Both the position numbers and the translations under genes were made by a program. Below the pieces are notes generated by a model. That model saw nothing but the letters and a program-made list of their open reading frames with translations. It had not been told where the DNA came from and made no database searches. Positions 46,151-60,299 of a stretch of 64,000 nt of DNA are shown one piece after another. The stretch spans positions 15,369,490 to 15,433,489 of the forward strand of contig JAQFVV010012400.1 in NCBI GenBank assembly GCA_028023455.1, written 5' to 3'. Position 1 is the stretch's first letter. The number at the start of each line of letters is the position of its first letter. This stretch comes from Epiperipatus broadwayi (Eukaryota > Onychophora > Udeonychophora > Euonychophora > Peripatidae).

Positions 46151-46283
46151 TATTAACAATCTCAACTTATAATCAATGCAATCTTCTTTAACAATAAAGG
46201 TCTTACCATGTTTATTGTTAAAGGAGGTTGCCTTGACTACAGACTGAGATTGTTGATAACTTTAAGGGTTGATTGTTATAAAA

Positions 46284-49200
46284 CAAAGTCTATATTTTCT
46301 ATATCTAAGATTCAAAATGATTTATTTATTGGCTAAATATGACTAAGATGTTATTTAATCCTTGAAAAAAAAGATTGTGTATAGACACCCTAAAAAGATG
46401 ATTCTATGAGAGTTTTTGAAATTAATGATTTTTAATAGTCATTCACTAGACTAGAGATGCCTTGCAGAGAATGTTTCCAAAATATAATTTCAAAAGAAAG
46501 TTTTACACTAACGTTGTGATAAATTAGCAAGAAGTTCTGAATTCCAAACCAATTCTCAGAATCTGCTAAAACTGAAAATAATAAAATGAGAAATAGTTAG
46601 GTCAAACATTAATAAAATCATCAAATAAGCATAAGAAAAACTTGTTTGGGCAAATATCAGGAGTTGTTTAGTTTAATTCTAACTTGACTTATTATTCTAA
46701 GACTAGAAGATTATGAACTAAGGATTAGAAGTGTACAGGCTCATACATTTTTTGTATTTTAAAAATCACAAAAAGATAATTTTCACAAGGAAAGCTCCAA
46801 ATCATGAAATGAGTTCAATTATTAGATCACCTTTTCCAAAAATGGTACATTCAGATACAAATTTAGTTATCTTATCAGAGTATTATAAATTATCAGTCAA
46901 AACAAAATATGTCATTGATAAGTTAAAAACCAAGATTAGGGATCCCCTCCCCAGACTGACTGAATGAGAAATTATAATTGTAAAAAAAAAACCCAAATGA
47001 CTAAGCATATTCAAATGAAAGATAAAGAAAATATTTGAGGATAATATATGGTTACTGTCATGTAGTTAGCCATTGCTTGCTAGCTTCTTAACCAATTTAT
47101 TCTAGGATCTCAAAATTTAGATCTACAATAAGAATTTTAACAAAGTGATTAATATCACTAAGATGCAGTAACACAAAATAATAAATATTTGTAAGATCAT
47201 ATGATGGTACAGAATAAAACCTTTGGAACAGATACAAAATAAAAATTATGTTTATCTCCTAAAGTTTAGTTAATATGCTTTGCTCTGCTAAATACATAAT
47301 GATCACTAGAAAAAAGAAGAGTTCAACATATAAGATTGCTGTTGATAAAGATGATTTTAATAAAATATTTAAAATATTTAGAAATGAAGACAATAAAAGA
47401 ATAAAAATACTGGTCAAAGAAAGTGTGAATGTTATCTTCTCAAATGAATGAAACAAAACTAGAGATATAAAATATCATGATCAAAATTGGATCATCATTG
47501 GTGACAGTTTGTCACCCCTCTTAATGGAATTTATTCTAGTTTTTCAATTTAAATGAGTGAGCTCTTACACTATTAGAATGTATAAAGTTCATACTTTAAA
47601 ATACCTAACTGATAATGATAGAAATATTACAGAAATAAAAATTATCATAGCTAAACAATCTTTTAATAAAAGTAAAAATGATATGGTTAGAATATAACTA
47701 AGATGCAAAACCTTGGACAGTTAAATTGATGTTACAAAATTTGAAGATAACATAAGTGACAGAGAAATTATGAAAAATATATGGAAGTAAAAAAAAAAAA
47801 AGTTGACATACAAGGTAATAGAAGTTGATAGCTAAGAATATGTGAAAAACAAGCAAGAAAATTGGGAGAAATGTGTAAGGTAAATTAGCATTTTGAAATA
47901 ATCTAATGACAATAGTATAAAAACAACACATGAAAAAAAATATATAAATAGCACAATTAAATGGGCCCTAGGTATTAAGTTAAAATCACTGATCTAATTT
48001 TTTTTTTTGCTTTTTTACATATTAAAAATATTTTAATAATGATCATTCGGATATCTTGCTAAACAGTGTAATAAAAAAAAATAACATTTTACATTATTAA
48101 AATAAGACCTGATCAAGAAGAGTTAATTATTAGATTACTTGTCATTTTTATCTGTGAATAATGTTAAGACTTTTTTTAAAGTCCCAACTGAACATTAAAA
48201 AAAAAATGGAGGAATAAGTTGATATACTGTATTAGTCACTTTTGAGCTTAAACAACATTTGACCTTTCAAGCAACTGATTACATATAAATTAAAAATTGG
48301 AATAAATAGGAACAAATATTTTCTTTTTTTCTATAAATTCTTAAAAATGAGCCTAATACACTTTTCTCAAAATCTCCTACTATTCACTGTTTCCATGCCC
48401 ATGTGCTGCCTTCCATAACTCCTATTAAAATGGTTTAATTATTCATTTTCTTAATTTATTTATTTTTAAATCTTTTTCATACAATCTTTTCAACTTTATC
48501 TTTCTTAGTCCTTCCAACTTATCTTTTCTATTTCCCTTTAACAATTTGCAAACCTCTTTCTCACTTTTAACTTTTTAAGACCAATGAAAGAACATCTGAA
48601 TCATATTTTTACAAAACTGTTTAGCCATTGACATTCTTACTCTAATTTCTTTATCACTTCTATCTCAGATAATTAAACTTCTCACAAATATATTTACAAG
48701 CATTAGTTTATTATAGCTTTCTAACTTTTATTCATTCAATTTATTTTAATTGCTTTAATTGCATTTGTTCTCATTCCAAATTTAATACAAATTCCACCTG
48801 TCCTAATTAGCACTCTGTAAAGACCATTTTCTTTATTCATAAATGCAGTAATGGTATATTATCAAAGTTGATACAATGAATTCTCTTCAATAATAATACT
48901 ATTTTTATCAAGACAAGATTCAGCCTTTCAATAAACAAATCTTTATCAATAATACTATTTTTTAAAAAATCTTTATCTTTTAATGACTATTTCAGGAAAA
49001 ACATACTTAATGACATTAAATGCTACATAAAAATAAACTTTTTTAATTATTTTTTAAATATATATAAAGTGCGTTGTTTCTATTTTATATATAATGTCAG
49101 TATATAAATAAGTATGTATGTTGATACATAAAATTTATGCTACTGTGTCAATCCAATTACATTTTTTACTAAAATCTCTATGAGAATCGTCATCTTCTAG

Positions 49201-52200
49201 AAAAAAAAATTATACTTGACATTTTTGATGAGTTACATTTACAATAGGATGCAAACGGCATAAAATATTTTTCTAAATATATGTAACAGAATATATAATT
49301 CTCAGCCAAACTATAAATTATTTTTTATATCTGAGTATTATTTCAATATATTAGGATTGCATGTTGCAAAAAAAAAAATAATAAGTTTAACGAATAGTAT
49401 AAATATTTATCAGTTTGTGACACTGTGTTTTCTTTAAAATAAATGTTGTTTTTAAAAACTGCAGGCAATGCATTAGTTTTCAAAATGAACACGATAAATA
49501 AACTCTCAAAAATATCCCATAAAATGTTTTACAATACAAATAATAATCATTTGTTTTATTTTTTAACTAGACTGTTAAGAAGAAAAAAGATAATTAACTT
49601 TTAATTTGAAAAGGATGTTAAGATACAAAAAAAAGTGTTAATTTCTAAATGAATATATTTACGTTTATTTTTTTTTTTTTGCAGACCTTTAAGATATGAG
49701 AGGAAACTTCCTTTAATTAAACTTTTAATTTTCTATCAGTAAAATCTAACTATGTTTCCATTAAGAAAATGTTTATCTTATTATACACACATGGAGCTAG
49801 ACATTACAATTATGCAGAGATTTTTTTTTAGTATATGATATAAAAGCATAACTGTCATGAAAATGTGTGTGTACATTAAATAATTCTAACCAGTTGCAGA
49901 TCAAAAAATCTTGAATAACATTAAAATTCAAAAGTATAAATCAATAAATAAAATTTATTAGGAATTGATGATAAAAATAATAATAATAAAACGATTATGA
50001 AAACTAATTGGATGAATTATAATATTTTATATAATAAAATAACATACTTTCTTTTAACAGTATTTTACGTGACACATTAACTGTGTAAAGAAATGAATTT
50101 TTTGTATATCAATATCTTTTGATATCGACAGCCCACTTCAAGGCAAAGATCACTCCACTATTCAATAAAGACTAGTCATAAGCCACCACCACCACTTTTC
50201 TTATTGATTTAGAAAATGCCTTTACTTCATCTTTCCATGTTCTGAGAGCACATCTTCATCTTTTAGCATGTAGTCAAAGTTCATTTGAATTCACTCACTT
50301 GTTTTTCTTATGTGCTAAAACTATCTCCATTTTCATTCTTAAATGTTCACAAATATGTCAATAAAAATAACCTGTTCTTGGATCCATTAATTTATTTTTC
50401 TAATCCCCTTTGCTGTTCCTGTTATAATTCTTTCCATACCTATTTGTGTCATTTGTAAAATTAACATTCATGTTTTATAATGATAAATCTAAATAATTAA
50501 GATAATCTGATTTAAGAATTTTTGTTTTAAGCTTAATAGCATACTTCCCTTATATAAAATCTGCAAATGCACTCCAAGTCATTTAAATTTGATTTATCTC
50601 TCTCAACATTTGTAAGATACAAATTTCCATTTATAGTAATATGATTAATATTTTATTTAAGTATATATTAATTTATCTGACAAAAGGAAAATTCAACAAG
50701 CAAGGCAATCTCTATGACAAAATGACAGAAGTTTCATCACAACTAGATATAATATACCATTACTTATTATTCCTCTAACAAAATACACAATAATTGCTTT
50801 TTTAAAAAAAATCTTATTAGGCATTTGCTTGTCATAATACTATAATATTATGGTATTATAACCAAACAATAATGGTTTATCATTGTCAATAATCTTCTCT
50901 TAAGACAATTCATTCTAGAATATTAATTTTAGGCCCAAGATAAATTTTAATACAACAATAAGATGCATAATTTTGATGTTTGGAGTTTCATAAGATCTTA
51001 TCTAGAAGAAGAAATGGCACATGTATTTGCAGTGTCTGTGATTTTAAGACAAAAACAAACATTGCTTGCAGCAGCACTATAGACATATATAACAAAATTA
51101 TTTGGAAATATTTAAAAAGGGAAAAAAAGAATGCCAGATATTCTATAATGCTAAGCTATCTATAATAACTTAGTGGAATAATTATATTTAAAACAAAATA
51201 GCACATACATTACAAACCTAAATATTAGATAAAATTATTCAGTTCTATTACTATCTTTAAAAACTAACTCCAGTTACCATTTACATGTAATAAAACAAAC
51301 ACTTAAATATAAAGTAAAATTTGATAAAATTCTTTTTATTACATTTGAAAGATTATCAATAAATTGCAGATTTTATAACAACATAAAAAAAGATGTTTTG
51401 CACCTTATTTTGGCAATTACTAAATGTTTGTAAAATAAAATTCTGATGATATTAATATTCTATATTCCCCTTTAACTTTTTCTCTTGCTAGAAGTGGACA
51501 TCAAAAAAGTTATGACAAAGATATGATAACATAGTTTGTATTCAAATGTTTCAATATGATTAAACCTAATAGTTATTTCTTTTAATTTTAATAAAGTTAA
51601 AAAAACCCACAAAAAATGTTTTTAATACTATGTTGATCAAGTATATAAGTTAAAATGACTACTTAAAAGCATGAAAATAAGAAAGAGGGAAATATCTACT
51701 GTATTTTGTTTCATATTCACATGTACATTAAGTAGGGAGGATAATAATTCACATTTGTTTATAAGTTTTGTTTAAAATATGTTATTTACAATATTGTTTG
51801 TGCACAGTATTTTCAACACACATATATATGTATAACACATAATTTTTTTATGTCCATAGTATGCATATACAAATTAAAATTTGTAGTATAAAAAAATTGA
51901 AAAATAATAAAAACATAGTAATTAATAATAAATTGAGAGAATATATTTACTGCATATGTCTTTAGTCATTTACATTTACCCAAAAATAAAAATAACAGAA
52001 AACTTAATAGACTGTATCTAGTGTCAAACTCTTCTTACAAATAAATGTAAGCTTTTTATTGCAATATAATAACACCTACAAAAATGTTTCATTGATTTAT
52101 ATCTTCTGTCTATAAATTCATTGTCTTATTAAAAAATTATCTTTTATGGCGGTTATAACTTTAGCGTTTTAAAGAACAAATAATAGTGATAGGATTTTGC

Positions 52201-53589
52201 TTTTCTCTAATAATGATTCTTTTTTTGTTGTTTTGTTTTGTTAATATAAGAACCATTTCTAACCATTTTCCCCCTATTGCAAATCAATAACTTCGATTTC
52301 ATCACTCACCTATAAAAGTTTTTTTTTTTTTAAATTATATTTAGAATACATTTATGAAATGAAATATTAGACTACATCAAACTTTTGAAAGAAAAAATGC
52401 CTATGCTTTCAATGTATTTGACATGAAGAAAATATAGGTAATAAATGAAATTGTTAGAATAAATAAACAAATATATGTTAATTCTATTTTTCAGAAGTTT
52501 CCATATATCCTACTCAATTAATTAATAATTGCTATTCCTTTAAATTTTTCACAATTGTCTTTTCTGCTCTTTTTATAAATTGTTGTAATAGTTAACACTT
52601 TTCTAACACTGAAGATTTCACCAGTATTAAAGAATTAGAGATATTGTATCTTCTTGTCTCTCACATCTTAAACTTTTAATCATTCTCCAGTTTTCATTGC
52701 TTTTCTTTTCACCCAATGTTATTCAATTTTTTTTACAATTCCTTTTCCTGTTTTTTTTTTTTTTACATACTTTTACTTGATTTTTTTTATATTTAATCTA
52801 TCTTCATCCATTTTAATATTTAAATATTTTTCATATATCTATCTTTTTTTTCTGCTATCCCATTTTCAATCTTCCAATCTCACCAATATGTTTTTTTTAT
52901 TGTAATCACTTTCATTGCATATATACAATGAAGCTCCTCTTGCATCTGCACGTATACAATTTTTTATATAACTATAATATTCTTCAGATAATTCAAAATT
53001 GTTTTTTAATTATAATTTTTCATTTAGTTATGACCTAAGCAATCTTCCAACACTCTCATATTCTAAACTATCTATGTTATATATATATAGTTCTTTATTA
53101 TTGCATCTTACTCTGATTTTATTCTTAATGGAAACTATCTACATTCTAAAAAAATTTTGATCACTATCACATGATAGTTCTAATAGATACTTTTATATGT
53201 AGTATTTGAAATTCATATTCTGTTATAATATAATCTAGAATAAATTTAACATTTCATATAATCTGAATCTGTGAGTATTTATGAATTCCCTTAAGTTGAT
53301 TTTACAAAAAAAAAAATCCACTACTTTCTATGTCCATTTTTGTATTATATCAAAAACATAGTCCTAATATAACATGTGTTCCTGTTATCTATCCAACCCC
53401 TGAATATATTAATGATTATTTTTAATTAGTTAGTAAATGAAATGTGTTCATGTTTAAAAAAATACAAAAAAAAATTATGCTATATTTAAGTAAAAATAAC
53501 TATATTTTACTAAGCAATTTTTATCCTACAATAACCTAAATTTAAAAAAAAAAACAACAACTTTATATTAATACATGACTTTATAGCAA
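46284..53589. other. Long AT-rich non-coding stretch
   Basis: I recognise no gene, RNA or element in this 7.3 kb. Open frames (for example 46731-46967 and 50980-51165) are short, AT-driven and without domains. The sequence is dominated by A/T tracts and T/C-rich stretches such as 48440-48560 and 52680-52870. Confidence 0.5.
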
Positions 53590-53960
53590 TAGTTAACTTC
53601 AATATTTATACTGTAAGGGGATAGTATAAATGCAATATGCAATACTGAAACCTTAACAGACCACTTTCAAAACAAAGTATTGAAACAGTCAGATTTGTCT
53701 ATCCTACTGTTTCACCTACTATATGCTATAGTAGCATTTCTATATATGTAACTATCACCAAATCCTCATCTATCATGTTAATATAGTACTAAAATCAGGC
53801 TAAATTTAAACCTAAATGTATTACTTATGTATGTGTGTGTATATCTTAGCATACAGTATGAAAATTGTATCTATATAATACACGCATATATATTTCTAGT
53901 AGTAAATAAATGAAAAATGTTTTGTATGTGTAACAAAAGACTACATATATGCAGGAAAGA
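53590..53960. repeat. Diverged dispersed repeat shared with 5560-6000
   Basis: Same orientation and order of landmarks as the 5.6-6.0-kb copy: TGAAACAGTCAG, TTTGTCTATCC, GCTATAGTAGC, TGTGTGTATATC. It lies just upstream of repeat A copy 2, as the other copy lies just upstream of repeat A copy 1. The two may therefore form one larger repeated unit. Confidence 0.5.
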
Positions 53961-54177
53961 ACAATATTAATAGAATTAAAACATTAGAAATTTCTTTATT
54001 TAGAATAGTTATTCTAAAAGTAATATTTGAAATTATTGTATAATTCTGCATATATTGCTAAATTAAATGATCGAGTTACATATATAACAAAATATTTTTC
54101 ATCTTTTAGATTTGTTTCTCTGAAAGAGATGATCTCATAAATTTAATCTTTCTCGCTGTATTATGACCTAGTTACAA

Positions 54178-57100
54178 ATTAAGAGTAAAAATAGATTTTA
54201 AAATAAATAAATTATCCTGAATGACTGAAGGAAAAAACTGTGGTTGACCGGAAGTAAAACCAGGGATTCCACGATTTCTTAGAAACACAGCGAGAAAACT
54301 AGAAAAACAGATCCAAAAACTACTATGACAGGGGAGAGGGGGGTAAGCTGATATATAAGCTTCTGCAGCCATCTTTAACTTAGTTTGGGCAATTCTGTAG
54401 TTCAATTCATTAACAAATTATGTTTTAAAATTGGTGATGATGATAGTGGGCTAGAATAGCAACTCCCTTGCTTTCTAGACCCCGAGAAGATCTACCAGAT
54501 GCAGAGAGCAGTAAGATAGAAGCCGATGCCGGTTAACAAAGTCCTTCAACATGAAACCAGCTTGCTAGCAGAAAGAAGAGAGTGGTAACAAACTCCCTCA
54601 ATTTAAAGTTAACTTTTCAACTAAAACTTGTTAATTCCTAAAGCTAGCTAAATCTATTAACTATGGCCAAAATAATGTACTTTAAATTCACCTCTTAAAT
54701 GTAATTTTCTTTTCTTTATTTAATCCTAAAATCTTGCCTGATTTGATAACTGATTTAATAACTGAATTATTGATTTATTTATTGATTTACTTACTGAAGA
54801 TATTTACTGATTTATTTGTTGGTTTGATGATTCATTTCTGATTGATTTAGTTCAATGTATTTATCTTATTTTGAGTTATTAAAAGTTATTTAGTTTTAAC
54901 TTGCTTAAATCGATTGATTTTAAATGATTTATTATAATTTTTATTACGTATAATTCTAAATGGTTTATTTTAAAATGAAATTAAGTTTTTAAATTATTTT
55001 ATATATTTTAACTTAATGATAATATTTGCTTTTACATATTTTGGCTTAAGGATAATATTTGCCTTTAGTAATTCTCGTAAATAACTTAAATTTATATTAA
55101 ACTGAATCAATCAAATCTCAGCTAATGTCGTTTCAATTCCCTTTCAAACTAAGCTAAAATAAAGTCAAATTTCAGATTTCACTTATGTGGAATCTTATCT
55201 TTAAACTTACATTTCTTTTTAGTTAAATCTATGCCAAATTTTATTATTTTTCAATTATGTATTTGTTTATGCTATATTTCTTCAAAATGGAGTTTTACTC
55301 TTAGTTAAAACATTAGTGAGAAGCAATTAGACATTCTCACATGTATATATGTAATTTCACATTTATTAATGCCCAAACAAAAAACTCCCTTTTGAAATGG
55401 ATGTCTTATTTAAGATATAATTAAAAGCTTACAGCTACTCTAAGATAGATTTGCTTTAAATGTGATATTGAATTAATATTTAGCCGAAGTGATGAAATAC
55501 AGCATAAATCTATAACTTTGTATCGTAATTATCCATAATATGCTGTAGTCCTCCCTAGAATTATTAATGCCTATATAGATAGCTTTATAAATTAGATTCA
55601 TAAGCTTTCCTTGATAGCATAATTATAGATGCTATATAATGAACTGACCTACCGTAGTTTCATGAAGGAAACTATTGTTTAGCGTCCTAATTTTTATTAT
55701 ATAATAATGTAGTCAGCAGTGCGAATGTGTCCTTAAGAAATGCTACAGTGTATATACTTGTTGCTGTTTGTATTTCTTTAATGGGTATATGTGTAAGGGC
55801 TACCCCATTACTCTCTTAGTTCGTACAACTACCTCCTTCAGATGGCGATCGGATACACACCACCCCATCCTGCATCTTCAGAAATGGAATATGAGACTCC
55901 CATAGTTTAATTAGTTGTTCGATCACCAGACTAAAAGGTCTCTTATTTCCACAGCAATGAGTATGGTGAAAAAGAGAATTGGTACTTGGTACAAATCCAG
56001 TGAAAAGGGCACACATTCGAGGCACAGGGACTCAGATTATATATTTTCTATATGCCTTGGTATCTGAAGTCTGACTGCCAATCATCAGTTCATACCACCA
56101 TAATAATTGTATTTTTCAGCTATGATTTGAATTCGAATCTAGTTTCATAGGCATAAGCTATGTAGAGAATATATTAATTATTCGCACTTAGTAAAACATT
56201 CATTATAAATGTTCATAATCACTTCTGCTAGCTCTAAAGCAAATCTAGATCCGGTTATATAGCATAAACTAGACATAGATCATCATGAGCACATTAAACT
56301 ATATTTATAAAGTAATATTAAGGCTCATGAAAACTGTAACATAAAATGTATAAATCTCCATCACCTGTGAGTGATAGACATATATATAGTGAAGTAAATT
56401 AAATTAATGGTAACCTAAACTATAATCACCTGTAAGTGATTAGAAACGCTATATATATAAACCGCAAATGCTTATATCCAAATCATCACCTGCGAGTAAT
56501 ATATGTATATATGACAATTCGAATAATGTAGCTAACTTGTAACCAGAAAATTAATATCACCTGCGAGAGATTTCACGTCATATATATAAACTAAACTACA
56601 TGTAACTCAGTAAACCATAAATGATTATATCATAAAACATCACCTGCGTGTGAACCCAAAACTCAAATGTTCAATTGTATCCCTAACTTAATCACCTGCA
56701 AATGAGGCAATCCATATAATCATTGTATTTATTATTTCATTTATTAGTTTTATTATTTGGTTTTCATTAAATTAATTTTAAACTTAACTTTTGCTCAGTG
56801 TCTCAATATTGCTCATTGTTTAGTCATTATTGATTATTTATCCATTAGTTAAGAATCACAATCCATATTTGATAATTATGTTCCACCACACCCATCGTCT
56901 ATATAGCTATACTAGTTAGAATGTCAGTTTCCCATAGTTTTGTGCTTTACCGATGTTCTACTGCCGGCACATGATGAAAGAGAATGCTACTGTGGCCTCA
57001 TATGTGTCATCTGCAAAGTAATAAATCTTTGAGCATTAGTAAAGGAACTGGGGCTATATCAGACGTGGTCGGCAGCACTCTATGCTGGTCAGCCTTGGGA

Positions 57101-57180
57101 TGATTTACTAAAACTCTAGATTTTGTTGCGCAAATGTACAGATTTGACAGTTACAAAATTTTCTCATCAATTGAATTTCT
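54178..57180 (+). repeat. Non-coding dispersed repeat family A, copy 2 (uninterrupted)
   Basis: This is collinear with 8790-10620 (see that entry for shared landmarks), with a weaker match of its first 500 bp to 6165-6800. It is locally GC-richer at 54230-54600 and 55800-56040. It ends near TAGATTTTGTTGCGCAAATG. It carries the six-copy ATCACCTG motif array at 56361-56705, which the first copy lacks except for one CACCTGTGTGTG near 10132. No protein domain was found in either strand. Class unknown. Confidence 0.6.
56360..56706. repeat. Spaced array of six ATCACCTGCGAGTGAT-type motifs
   Basis: TCACCTG occurs at 56361, 56426, 56486, 56557, 56640 and 56692 (spacings 65, 60, 71, 83 and 52 bp). 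The best copies are short hairpins, ATCACCTGTAAGTGAT. Most are followed by TATATATA within about 20 bp. The spacer sequences differ, so it is the motif rather than a whole unit that is conserved. It could be a protein-binding array of the host repeat. Confidence 0.8.
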
Positions 57181-57189
57181 AGACTAAAT

Positions 57190-60100
57190 CAAAAAGAATT
57201 AAAGAACATTGAATCTTGAAACATGTTATATACAATATGGCATAATATAATTAATTTAATATAGAACTTATATCTTAAATACAACCACAATTTACTATTC
57301 AATGGTGAATTCAAAATTTAAAAAGCAAGATAATTTGTTTATAAATACATATAATTTTTTGTTTATATTGTTTTCTTCTTTTAAAAAAAAAAAAATCTGT
57401 TTGAAAGATCTTTAAATTCCCTAGAATTATTTCAAAACTATATACATTATTTGTTGCTTGTAGTGCAGCAATCTTTTTCATTTTCTTATTACAAAAAAAA
57501 AAAAAACTGATAAAAAATGGTGCCAGGATAACTTTGCATTAAATCCTGTCATGATTATTTTGTTTTCTTGTTTTCTAATCATTTGTTTAAATGTAAATCT
57601 TTCTATTTAGCAAAAATTAATTAATTACAAGTATCAAATTATAAGTTGCAATTAATGTGTGTGTGTGTTTTATTTTCAAAATAGTATCCTCCTAAGTATA
57701 ACATCACAATAATCTTCAAAAAATAGACCCCCACTCCCAAATCTACTATTTATATTATGAATCAATTAAAAACAAATACATCCTAAATTATTTATTTGAT
57801 TATTTATTTTAGTTATTTTTAAATGTTTACTTATATATATTTCACCAATATATATATAAACATTTTTTTTTTCTTAATCAAAAATTAATAATATAATTTA
57901 AAATGTAAAAATTCAAATGGGTTAATATTTGAAATGATAAAAAAAATTTTTTTCATGTTTACCAAAAAAGGTAATTATCAAATGCTAACTTCTCAATCAG
58001 AATATCTAATGAGAAGCCCTTAGATATAGATAGTTCCTTATACAGCAGCAATATTTAATAGAATCCTACATTCCCAGACTTTAACTTCTTGATTCAAATT
58101 CATAAACTTAATAAAAATTAATTATTATCAAATGTTTATTTTTATTAGATATCAATTCAAATTAATTCATTTAAAAAAATAAAATACTTTAAATTGCTAA
58201 GCCTTGTCTAGACTGATAAACAATTCTTGAGGAAGTTAATACTTGACTATTCAGGAATATAAAGAATTTCAAACTTTTTAAATTAAATCATTCACATTCT
58301 CAATATACTAATAATAAAAGAATAATTTCATTTGACATTAAATTGCTTAACAATAATTGCCATAGCAACTTATTGTTTTATATAGATATTCTGTGCATAA
58401 ATATTGATTATTAAAAATTCTTAACTCAGACCATGACAAGGCTGACACATATTTGCATTGCTTTGAATATTAAAATGATAAAATAAGTTGCACTAAGAGG
58501 GTGGCAAACAGTAATAAAGTATCACTTATGGTAATAGAATTTTTACAAGATTACATTATCTAATGACTAGTCTTAGCCAGTCTTTAGATAGAGAATTTGG
58601 TAAACATACATCAAATAGAAATCTGAAACATATAAACTATTAGTGAAAGATATATAAATAAAATGTACATAAGCCAGCTTTTAAATAATCTACTGCAAAG
58701 CAAAAGTCTCTTCTGAATTTCCTAAATAGGAAAACAGTAAAGATATTATTCATAAAATGGTAAAGATTTTGGTGGTTTCCTACAAAATAAACTAATATCT
58801 ACATGCATATTATACATATAGAACTATGTTAGCTTATAAGAACATTTAAACCTATATATTAGATGGCTTGTGCTAAAATTGAAAACAGTAGAATTCTACT
58901 GTTAAGTAAATCCAACTCAATCTTGACCAGCCAATGATAACTGTTCTCAGCATCTAAATTCCCTTTTCAATTATCCAATGCAACTAAATCAATGATTCAT
59001 TCCTTTTTGTTTTCAATCTTTCTTTCATCATTCTGTTACTGATCCCAATTTATGTTTACAAATTCAATTTACATTTACTGCAAGCAAAAAGTTTGAATAC
59101 AGAACAATTAAACACTACTCATCAAACTAGACACATGATGAGATTTCCTTTCTCTACTTTAAAAAAAATACAAATGCCTTAAATTTACTATTTTTAGTAT
59201 AATAATATATTTGACTATTTTATATATACTAAGGATTATGAATTAATATTCTTGAAGATTTTGCTAAGATCTTTAACACTGAAGATAACTATTTAAAATA
59301 GTTGAAATATTTCTTAAGATACTTCAAAAATCTATAATTTTTCATTTTCTTCTACCAATACTTTGCTACAAAGAAATGTCTTAAATCAATACTTCTTTTT
59401 CAAACTTAAAACTTTTGTATTTTAATAATAAAATTTGGACATAATATTTTTAAATCTTTTTCAACTGTTTTCAATTTTTCCAATAATAATGAAGGCATGT
59501 AATTACAATCCCCAATGATCGTAGATAGATAATATTTACATTTGCCTTTGGGTAAAAGAACATTTAATAATTAGATTTGGAAAAATATTAGTTCCAACAC
59601 TATAATGCAAACAAATCTAATAATGGCAAGTAAAATTGTCTGTGCTACATAAAAATATGATATACAATACACCAATATTATATACTTCTTATTTATTCAA
59701 TGTTTAAAATTTTTAATAAAAGGATGCATTACCATAATTAAGACAAAATTATTGTACAAAAGAGTTTGCATTGGAACAAAAGCGGGGAATGGATACTAAG
59801 TTTATATGCTACAGCAATCAAAAGAGAGTTTATAGATTGATGCACACACATGTGCCATGTACACACCATGTTCATCAATCTTTATGACTTCTTTGTTCGC
59901 TGGGAAACCTTAAAATTCATGGAGATAATTCAATCATGCTAAATCATTGAAATTTAGACACTTTTCCATATCATTAATGCCATTCACATCGGAGGCAGGT
60001 TGGATTCAGATTGAGATTTCTAAGAGAAAAAAAGCTGTCCAGACAAATATGCTACAATGGATGATTACAGTAGTTTGTTTTACATTATAAAGTAACAGAA

Positions 60101-60250
60101 TTGATTTTTTATTTATCTATCTGCCTATTATACTTGGGAAGAAATGTATTTGTATATTAATTATACACTGATCTAGTTTCTTAAATTGACATATTAAAAT
60201 AGAAACACACAGAGATATTTCTTTAAAACAAATTATTATAAAACAACAAA
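57190..60250. other. AT-rich non-coding stretch
   Basis: Nothing recognised. A small inverted repeat, AGATTGATG...CATCAATCT, lies at 59835-59882. Confidence 0.5.
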
Positions 60251-60299
60251 TATTTATTCAAACAAATAATACATTTATCACAATATCTATAGGGAATAA

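Larger units (their letters stand above)
45731..46279. mobile_element. Hairpin (foldback) element split by a hAT MITE
   Basis: Removing the hAT insertion joins 45731-45751 to 46151. That gives a left arm (GACAACAATCAAGCCTTAAG, then TATTAACAATCTCAAC) that is the inverted partner of 46243-46279 (CTGAGATTGTTGATAACTTT, then AAGGGTTGATTGTTAT). Inside, CTTTAACAATAAAGG pairs with TTTATTGTTAAAG. The original element was about 150 bp and non-coding. Confidence 0.75.

Noticed and set aside
46731-46967. 78-residue open frame with mixed composition
   Set aside because: It looks more protein-like than most AT-driven frames, but it has no recognisable motif, no splice context and no neighbouring exon.
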